Below, piece after piece: positions 58,978 through 64,000 of a DNA stretch of 64,000 bases (its first letter is position 1; each line of letters starts with the position of its first letter). The stretch lies in the NCBI RefSeq assembly GCF_000425705.1, contig NZ_AUDY01000011.1, positions 62,001-126,000 of the forward strand, written 5' to 3'. This DNA comes from Halobacillus kuroshimensis DSM 18393. GTDB lineage: Bacteria; Bacillota; Bacilli; Bacillales; Halobacillaceae. The notes below the pieces were generated by a model. The model was given only the letters and a program-made list of their open reading frames with translations. It ran no database searches and was not told where the DNA came from. Position numbers and translations under genes: made by a program.

Positions 58978-59529
58978 TTATTCTTTTTTATCCTTCGGGA
59001 GAAACTCGAAAATTTCCCCATTTCGAATACTATCAACCAAATCATTCAGCCAGTGGTAGTACGCTTTGGATTCCTCCAATTGATCATAGAACTGCTTGGC
59101 TTCCGCTACGATATCAGGGGTGCTTGCGGCATCTTTGATGACATTGATAAAGTCTTCCTGCGCTTCTTCAATAGCGTCGAGGTTCATTTTGACCTCCCGC
59201 TCCCACATCTGGCAGTAAAACGACATAAACGAGCGGAAGAAGTTCTTTTCAGCCGCATACGTATGCTTCCTGGACCCTCTGGTGAAGGTTTTTTTCACCA
59301 TATCGATGTCCTGGAGCTTACGGACACTCGTACTCATGCTCGGTTTGCTCATCCCAAGTTCTGTACGCATTTCATCAAGGGTCATTTGATCCTTGAAGTA
59401 CATCGTCGCATATAAGTTTGCTGCAGCCGGGGTCACCCCGTATAAATCCATCGTTTCGGCAATAGCACCGATCACTTTCCCTTTGGCTTCTTCTATTTTA
59501 AGTTTTGGTCCATCCGTTGATTCACTCAT
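58978..59529 (-). CDS. gbsR: GbsR-type choline-responsive repressor
   Basis: 183 residues. The winged-helix region (DLYGVTPAAANLYATMYFKD, then ELGMSKPSMSTSVRKLQDID) is characteristic of GbsR/MarR-like proteins; the C-terminal helices form the choline-sensing dimer domain. In Bacillus GbsR represses choline uptake and oxidation genes until choline binds. It is divergent from gbsA and lies upstream of gbsU on the same strand. Ribosome binding site AGGAGCG. Confidence 0.92.
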   Translation of the reverse strand: MSESTDGPKLKIEEAKGKVIGAIAETMDLYGVTPAAANLYATMYFKDQMTLDEMRTELGMSKPSMSTSVRKLQDIDMVKKTFTRGSRKHTYAAEKNFFRSFMSFYCQMWEREVKMNLDAIEEAQEDFINVIKDAASTPDIVAEAKQFYDQLEESKAYYHWLNDLVDSIRNGEIFEFLPKDKKE

Positions 59530-59752
59530 CGGGTCGCTCCTTCGTTCTAAAGTAAATCGTGTTAAATATTTATCAAATTTTCTTTATGAACTTCATGTTA
59601 ACGGCTTCAGTTGAAATGTCAAATGCACTGGGACGCTCACATTTGTCCGAAAGTCTGTCCCTTCTATAGTTATAGACGTATTAGGGGAATTTTATCAATA
59701 TTATTCTGGTGGAGTTTTGACACCTTAGAAGAACAATGTTAGCGTTAAGTTT

Positions 59753-59770
59753 GTTAAATAAATTTTTAAT
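59753..59770. promoter_or_regulatory. Candidate GbsR operator upstream of gbsA
   Basis: GTTAA-N8-TTAAT in the AT-rich gap before gbsA, with a further GTTAAC at 59774-59779. It has the same arm spacing as the dyad before gbsU. Confidence 0.4.
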
Positions 59771-59806
59771 AAAGTTAACTTACTTCCAAAAATGGAGTGA
59801 ATCAAT

Positions 59807-61279
59807 ATGAATCTAAAACAACAGCAATACATCAATGGAGAATGGGTGGATGCACAGTCCGGTAAGAAACGCAGCATCATCAATCCGTACAATCAGGAGG
59901 TCATTGCAGAGGTTCCGGAAGGGGATGAGAAGGATGCCCGCGCTGCAATCGCTGCAGCAAGAGAAGCGTTTGATGAAGGAGACTGGTCATGGACGCCTGC
60001 TTCCGAGCGCGGAGAGCTGGTTACGAAAATTGGTCATCTTATAGAACGGGATCAAGAGGAACTGGCTTACCTCGAGTCACTGGATACAGGAAAGACGATG
60101 GAAGAGAGCCGCGGAGATATGGAGGATATTGCAGGAGTCTTCCGCTATTACGGAGAGCTTGCGGATAAAGAAGGTGGAGAATTGATCGATGCGCCTGTGG
60201 AGGATTCCATCAGCAAAGTCGTCCGCGAGCCCGTAGGAGTCTGCGGTCAGATTACGCCGTGGAATTATCCTCTTTTACAAGCGTCCTGGAAGCTTGCACC
60301 GGCGCTTGCTGCTGGAAACACTCTCGTGATGAAGCCGAGTGAGATCACACCGCTGACCACTATCAAAGTATTTGAACTGATGGAAGAAGTGGGCATACCT
60401 GCCGGCGTCGTCAACCTTGTCCTGGGGTCAGGAGCAACGGTTGGTGCTGAGCTTTCCAGTCATGATGATGTAGATCTCATTTCCTTTACCGGTGGGATTG
60501 CCACAGGGAAGAAAATTATGCAGTCCGCCAGCGGCAACGTGAAAAACCTGGCTTTGGAGCTGGGCGGCAAGAATCCGAATATCATTTTTGCTGATGCTGA
60601 TTTTGAAACAGCTGTCGACCAGGCTTTGAATGGGGTGTTTTTCCATGCCGGGCAGATCTGCTCAGCTGGTACGCGTTTAATTGTCGATGAAGCGATTCAT
60701 GACGATTTTGTACATGCGCTTGTCGAGCGGGTGAAGAACTTCAAGCTTGGAAGCGGTTTTGAACAAGATACTCAGATGGGGCCGCTCATCTCAGCTGAAC
60801 ACTTGGCTAAAGTTGAAGCTTACGTGGAAGCGGGCGTGAAAGAAGGAGCTTCCCTCGTTGTCGGAGGACGGCGTCCGGAAGATCCGGAACTTCAGCAGGG
60901 ATTTTTCTACCTGCCTACTATTTTCACAAACTGTACGACAGATATGACAGTCGTTCAGGAGGAAGGCTTCGGTCCTGTTATAACTGTAGAGAAATTCCGC
61001 AGTGAAAAAGAAGCGGTCACCCTTGCCAATGATTCGGTTTACGGCCTTGCCGGCGGTGTCTGGACGATGGATATTGCAAAAGCAGAGCGCTGCGCGGCGA
61101 GAATGCGTATGGGAACGGTCTGGATCAACGATTTCAACCTTTATTTCCCTCACGCACCATGGGGAGGATTCAAGCAGTCCGGTATCGGGCGTGAACTGGG
61201 CAGACCAGGATTGGAAGAGTATACCGAAACGAAGCATATTTTCCATAACTTGAAGCCTGAACCCATCCACTGGTTTTGA
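59807..61279 (+). CDS. gbsA: Betaine-aldehyde dehydrogenase
   Basis: 490 residues. QITPWNYPLLQASWKLAPAL and LELGGKNPNIIFADADF frame the NAD site; the catalytic cysteine is Cys285 in AGQICSAGTR. The length and motifs fit GbsA/BetB, which oxidises betaine aldehyde to glycine betaine with NAD+. The choline dehydrogenase gene follows by 48 bases, and a GbsR repressor is divergent. The product is the main compatible solute route from choline. Ribosome binding site TGGAGTG. Confidence 0.95.
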   Translation: MNLKQQQYINGEWVDAQSGKKRSIINPYNQEVIAEVPEGDEKDARAAIAAAREAFDEGDWSWTPASERGELVTKIGHLIERDQEELAYLESLDTGKTMEESRGDMEDIAGVFRYYGELADKEGGELIDAPVEDSISKVVREPVGVCGQITPWNYPLLQASWKLAPALAAGNTLVMKPSEITPLTTIKVFELMEEVGIPAGVVNLVLGSGATVGAELSSHDDVDLISFTGGIATGKKIMQSASGNVKNLALELGGKNPNIIFADADFETAVDQALNGVFFHAGQICSAGTRLIVDEAIHDDFVHALVERVKNFKLGSGFEQDTQMGPLISAEHLAKVEAYVEAGVKEGASLVVGGRRPEDPELQQGFFYLPTIFTNCTTDMTVVQEEGFGPVITVEKFRSEKEAVTLANDSVYGLAGGVWTMDIAKAERCAARMRMGTVWINDFNLYFPHAPWGGFKQSGIGRELGRPGLEEYTETKHIFHNLKPEPIHWF

Positions 61280-61327
61280 TCATACCTTTTAATTTTATAG
61301 AACAGATAGATAGAGGAGGAACAATCG

Positions 61328-63010
61328 ATGAGTGAATACTATGATATTGTCATTGTCGGTGGAGGAAGTGCGGGATCTGTACTTGGAAACCGCCTCAGTG
61401 AAGACGGAAAGAAAAGTGTGTTGATTTTAGAGGCTGGACGCAGTGATTACTCCTGGGACCTTTTGATTCAAATGCCGGCAGCCCTGCCGTTCCCAGCGGG
61501 GAAGAGTTTGTATGACTGGAAGTATGAATCCGATCCTGAACCACATATGAACGGCCGCCGCATCAAGCATGCGCGTGGAAAAGTGCTTGGAGGATCAAGT
61601 TCCATCAATGGGATGATTTATCAGCGTGGAAATCCGATGGACTATGAGCGCTGGGGAGCGGACGAAGGAATGGAGAAGTGGAACTTTGCCCACTGTCTTC
61701 CGTACTTCAAACGTCTGGAGAATGCTATTGGTTCCCCGGATGATGACCTTCGCGGGCATGATGGTCCCATTAAGCTGGAACGTGGTCCGGCTGAGAATCC
61801 ATTGTTCCAGGCGTTCTTTAACTCCGGCGCCCAGGCTGGATACTCCCGTACACCGGACGTGAATGGTTTCCGTCAGGAGGGCTTTGGACCTTTTGACAAG
61901 CATGTCTATAAGGGGCAGCGGATGTCCGCCTCCCGTGCGTATCTTCACCCGGTATCCGATCGTGAAAATTTAACGATCAAAACCCGCGCATTTGTGAAAC
62001 ACATCAATTTCGAAGGAACAAAAGCCAAAGGATTGACGTATCAGCGGAATGGCAAAACCCATCAGGTGGAGGCCGGAGAAATTGTTTTGTCCGGTGGGGC
62101 GATCAATACTCCACAGCTTCTGCAGTTATCAGGAGTAGGGGAAGAAAAACACCTGCGCTCACTCGGAATTAAGCCGGTCGTTAACCTGCCGGGAGTGGGA
62201 GAGAATCTTCAGGATCACCTTGAAGTGTACGTGCAGCACGCGTGCCCTCAGCCCGTTTCCCAGCAGCCAAACTTGAACAAGGCCCGTATGCCTTGGATTG
62301 GCCTTCAATGGATGATGGGTCGGACAGGCCCGGCAGCAACGAACCATTTTGAGGGCGGAGGGTTCGTCCGTTCCAATGATGAAGTGGAATATCCGAACCT
62401 GATGTTCCACTTCCTGCCGCTTGCCGTCCGTTACGATGGTCAGAAAGCGCCGACAGATCACGGCTTCCAGGTACACATTGGACCAATGTATTCCGATGCC
62501 CGCGGCTCACTGAAAATTCGCTCGAAAGATCCAAAAGAACACCCGAGTATGGTGTACAACTACCTTTCTACGGAGCAGGACAAGCGGGAATGGGTGGAGG
62601 CGATCCGGGTTACCCGTAAGATCATGTCGCAGCCGGCAATGAAGCCTTACAATGCTGGAGAAATCTCCCCGGGCCCGACCGTTCAGACTGATGAAGAGAT
62701 TCTCGAGTGGGTCAGGGAGGACGCGGAAACAGCGCTTCACCCGTCCTGTACGGCAAAAATGGGTCCTGAATCCGATCCAATGGCTGTTGTTGATCCAGAC
62801 ACGATGAAAGTACATGGACTGGAGAACCTTCGGGTTGTGGATGCTTCTGCGATGCCTTATGTGACCAACGGAAATATCCACGCTCCTGTATTGATGCTCG
62901 CAGAAAAAGCGGCGGATCTCATTCGTGGTCGTCAGCCTCTTGAACCGATCGATGCTGACTTTTACCGTCACGGTGTTCATGCGCCGGATGCGGGAACGGT
63001 TTCTAAATAA
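61328..63010 (+). CDS. betA: Choline dehydrogenase, GMC-family flavoprotein
   Basis: 560 residues. The FAD site [20 protein letters not shown] is at residues 6-25, [18 protein letters not shown] and [18 protein letters not shown] are the GMC signatures, and the C-terminal [18 protein letters not shown] carries the catalytic His region. It oxidises choline to betaine aldehyde, feeding GbsA. B. subtilis uses an iron-type alcohol dehydrogenase (GbsB) for this step, so the BetA-type enzyme is a notable difference; halophiles often carry it. A strong terminator follows. Confidence 0.94.
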   Translation: MSEYYDIVIVGGGSAGSVLGNRLSEDGKKSVLILEAGRSDYSWDLLIQMPAALPFPAGKSLYDWKYESDPEPHMNGRRIKHARGKVLGGSSSINGMIYQRGNPMDYERWGADEGMEKWNFAHCLPYFKRLENAIGSPDDDLRGHDGPIKLERGPAENPLFQAFFNSGAQAGYSRTPDVNGFRQEGFGPFDKHVYKGQRMSASRAYLHPVSDRENLTIKTRAFVKHINFEGTKAKGLTYQRNGKTHQVEAGEIVLSGGAINTPQLLQLSGVGEEKHLRSLGIKPVVNLPGVGENLQDHLEVYVQHACPQPVSQQPNLNKARMPWIGLQWMMGRTGPAATNHFEGGGFVRSNDEVEYPNLMFHFLPLAVRYDGQKAPTDHGFQVHIGPMYSDARGSLKIRSKDPKEHPSMVYNYLSTEQDKREWVEAIRVTRKIMSQPAMKPYNAGEISPGPTVQTDEEILEWVREDAETALHPSCTAKMGPESDPMAVVDPDTMKVHGLENLRVVDASAMPYVTNGNIHAPVLMLAEKAADLIRGRQPLEPIDADFYRHGVHAPDAGTVSK

Positions 63011-63130
63011 TTTGTAAGGTGCATACTATCTTCGGACCTCCGGAACCTCTTCCCGTTACTTTTCCGGAAAGTGAAGAAAAAGTTTCGACCGCCAGGCAGC
63101 AGCTCCCTTGAATGATTTTTGTTCTAAACC

Positions 63131-63169
63131 AACCCCTTCGGCACATAATGAATGCCGAAGGGGTTTTTT
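63131..63169 (+). terminator. Terminator of the gbsA-betA operon
   Basis: AACCCCTTCGGC pairs exactly with GCCGAAGGGGTT around a 13-base loop, then TTTTTT. It is followed by an AT-rich gap up to the arsenic operon. Confidence 0.93.
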
Positions 63170-63238
63170 ATATGGAAGCTTTTCCTTAACTCAATATTTA
63201 CTTTCTATTTAATTTGAGTTATCATATTCTCATTAACT

Positions 63239-63256
63239 TATAAGTATATACTTATA
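63239..63256. promoter_or_regulatory. ArsR-type operator 1
   Basis: TATAAGTATATACTTATA, a perfect 18-bp palindrome 62 bases before the small membrane protein gene. Its shape fits the AT-rich dyads bound by ArsR/SmtB regulators. Confidence 0.7.
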
Positions 63257-63317
63257 TAACTATTTCGGGGGGTATGGTTACTCAAAAATCTTGTAAGGGA
63301 TATGGTATGGAGAGGTC

Positions 63318-63467
63318 ATGATGATTCCTTTTTATTCTCTGTTGTTTTTATGGTCTATTCTGATTGGAGGTTATTGGCTGCTGCGCTTCGCAGAAAGGCC
63401 TGTACGGTCGAAGTATATGGAGGATCTGTGGCGTCCATGGAAGTATAAAGAAAAGGAAAGGGGGTAA
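63318..63467 (+). CDS. Small membrane protein at the head of the arsenic operon
   Basis: 49 residues (MMIPFYSLLFLWSILIGGYW start). One strong membrane span is followed by an amphipathic, basic tail (RPVRSKYMEDLWRPWKYKEK). ATG 63318 is preceded by GGAGAGG; ATG 63321 is equally possible. It lies between two copies of the ArsR-type operator and is likely induced with arsR and arsB. I do not recognise its family; it may help the pump or be a regulatory leader. Confidence 0.6.
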   Translation: MMIPFYSLLFLWSILIGGYWLLRFAERPVRSKYMEDLWRPWKYKEKERG

Positions 63468-63481
63468 TTTCATGTTGCAAA

Positions 63482-63499
63482 TATAAGCATATACTTATA
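63482..63499. promoter_or_regulatory. ArsR-type operator 2
   Basis: TATAAGCATATACTTATA, one base different from operator 1, 22 bases before the arsR start. The two dyads bracket the small gene. Confidence 0.7.
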
Positions 63500-63521
63500 C
63501 ACTGATGGTTGAGGTGATGTT

Positions 63522-63866
63522 ATGGAAAAGACCATAATAACGTTGGAAGAAGCTGCAAAAACGCTGAAGCTTCTTGGAGATAAAACCCGTTTGACAATTG
63601 TTGGACTGTTGAAGGATGGCGAGTGCTGTGTCTGCGAATTTGTAGATGTCCTGGAAATGAGTCAGCCTTCTGTCAGTCAGCATCTAAGGAAACTCAGGGA
63701 TGCGGGCTTGGTGAAGGAGCAGCGGAAAGGTCAGTGGATCTTTTATTCCTTGAACACCCGTCATGAGACATACCCGATTATTGAGGAAGTCTTGAATCAA
63801 ATACCTGATCAAAAAGAAAAGTTAATCGCATTGGAGAAAGCCGGTAAACGCATCCAGTGTGACTAG
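63522..63866 (+). CDS. arsR: ArsR-family metalloregulator
   Basis: 114 residues. The winged helix carries LLGDKTRLTIVGLLKDGECC, then VLEMSQPSVSQHLRKLRDAG. The cysteines in ECCVCE (Cys35, Cys36, Cys38) match the As(III)-binding ELCVCDL-type site at helix 3. It represses the operon until arsenite or antimonite binds. Operators of the right kind lie upstream, and the next gene starts like ArsB. Ribosome binding site TTGAGGTG. Confidence 0.9.
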   Translation: MEKTIITLEEAAKTLKLLGDKTRLTIVGLLKDGECCVCEFVDVLEMSQPSVSQHLRKLRDAGLVKEQRKGQWIFYSLNTRHETYPIIEEVLNQIPDQKEKLIALEKAGKRIQCD

Positions 63867-63878
63867 TAGGAGGATTGT

Positions 63879-64000
63879 TTGGATTTGGCATGGATAGCAA
63901 CGATTATATTTATACTTACCCTGATCTTTGTCATCTGGCAGCCTAAAAATCTGGGGATTGGATGGTCCGCCTGTGCGGGTGCCATACTTGCTCTAATTTT
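63879..64000 (+). CDS. arsB: ArsB-type arsenite efflux protein, N-terminal part only
   Basis: About 40 residues before the window ends. From TTG 63879 (GTAGGAGG just upstream) the sequence reads [20 protein letters not shown] then [20 protein letters not shown], the start of the ArsB/NhaD ion transporter family. It would extrude arsenite. The TTG start is assumed from the ribosome binding site. Confidence 0.75.
   Translation, partial: MDLAWIATIIFILTLIFVIWQPKNLGIGWSACAGAILALI

Noticed and set aside
1-64000. CRISPR array, tRNA/rRNA genes, intact insertion sequences, prophage genes
   Set aside because: I looked for regularly spaced repeats, transposase or integrase motifs and conserved RNA sequences and saw none.

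Overview
The window looks like chromosome of a moderately halophilic, spore-forming member of the Bacillaceae, with Halobacillus or a close relative as my best guess. The reasons are low-to-mid G+C, Bacillus-type AAGGAGG ribosome binding sites, a SinR-type regulator, spore-coat homologues (CotA-type laccase, CotS/CotSA-like genes), and a gbsU-gbsR / gbsA-betA choline-to-glycine-betaine locus laid out as two divergent operons as known from Halobacillus. No tRNA, rRNA, CRISPR array or intact insertion sequence was seen.

Layout. 1-0.3 kb: the end of a LacI-type regulator. 0.9-21.8 kb: a long co-directional exopolysaccharide (EPS) operon. It holds two Wzx-type flippases, an asparagine-synthetase-like protein, several glycosyltransferases, an Alg14/Alg13-like pair, sugar-nucleotide enzymes (Ugd, GDP-mannose and glucose pyrophosphorylases, RmlA-like, RmlC, an SDR), a Wzz/BY-kinase-like pair with a degenerate Walker A motif, a phosphoglycosyl transferase, a Wzy-like polymerase and an acetyltransferase. 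It ends with a SinR-like repressor; 16-bp inverted GTTCTYT-type sites lie upstream of the operon, in two internal gaps, and upstream of a distant sugar transporter. 21.8-25.1 kb: two convergent, paralogous, exported beta-helix proteins. 25.2-27.0 kb: a decayed stretch with a flavodoxin gene and a nonsense-interrupted DUF454 gene.

27.1-33.5 kb (minus strand): a tightly coupled six-gene operon of PIG-L deacetylase, GT4, ATP-grasp ligase, CotS-like kinase, GT4 and NDP-sugar epimerase. It reads as a spore-coat glycan locus or a pathway with bacillithiol-like chemistry. 33.8-37.4 kb: two paralogous small proteins with sigma-K-like promoters, a small kinase, the zinc-independent S14 paralogue behind two Zur boxes, and CotA laccase. 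37.6-42.8 kb: a TetR regulator, a carboxymuconolactone-decarboxylase-like protein, a BCCT transporter, and a divergent three-gene operon for carnitine to glycine betaine; the two divergent promoters share one architecture. 42.9-48.2 kb: a tripartite tricarboxylate transporter (TctABC), a LysR regulator and a PrpF-family isomerase. 48.4-51.8 kb: zinc-starvation genes behind further Zur boxes (an FAD oxidoreductase and a YcgR/YcgQ pair).

52-54 kb: a small membrane protein and a sugar:proton symporter with an elaborate leader. 54.2-57.7 kb: pyruvate phosphate dikinase and its regulatory kinase/phosphatase. 57.9-63.0 kb: the glycine betaine synthesis locus. 63.2-64 kb: the start of an arsenic-type resistance operon (small membrane protein, ArsR, ArsB running off the end).

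Three themes connect the genes: matrix and spore-surface polysaccharides; glycine betaine made by two routes (carnitine and choline) as an osmoprotectant; and a zinc-starvation response identified through five Zur-box sequences at three loci. All functional calls come from reading motifs and context by eye, with no database search.
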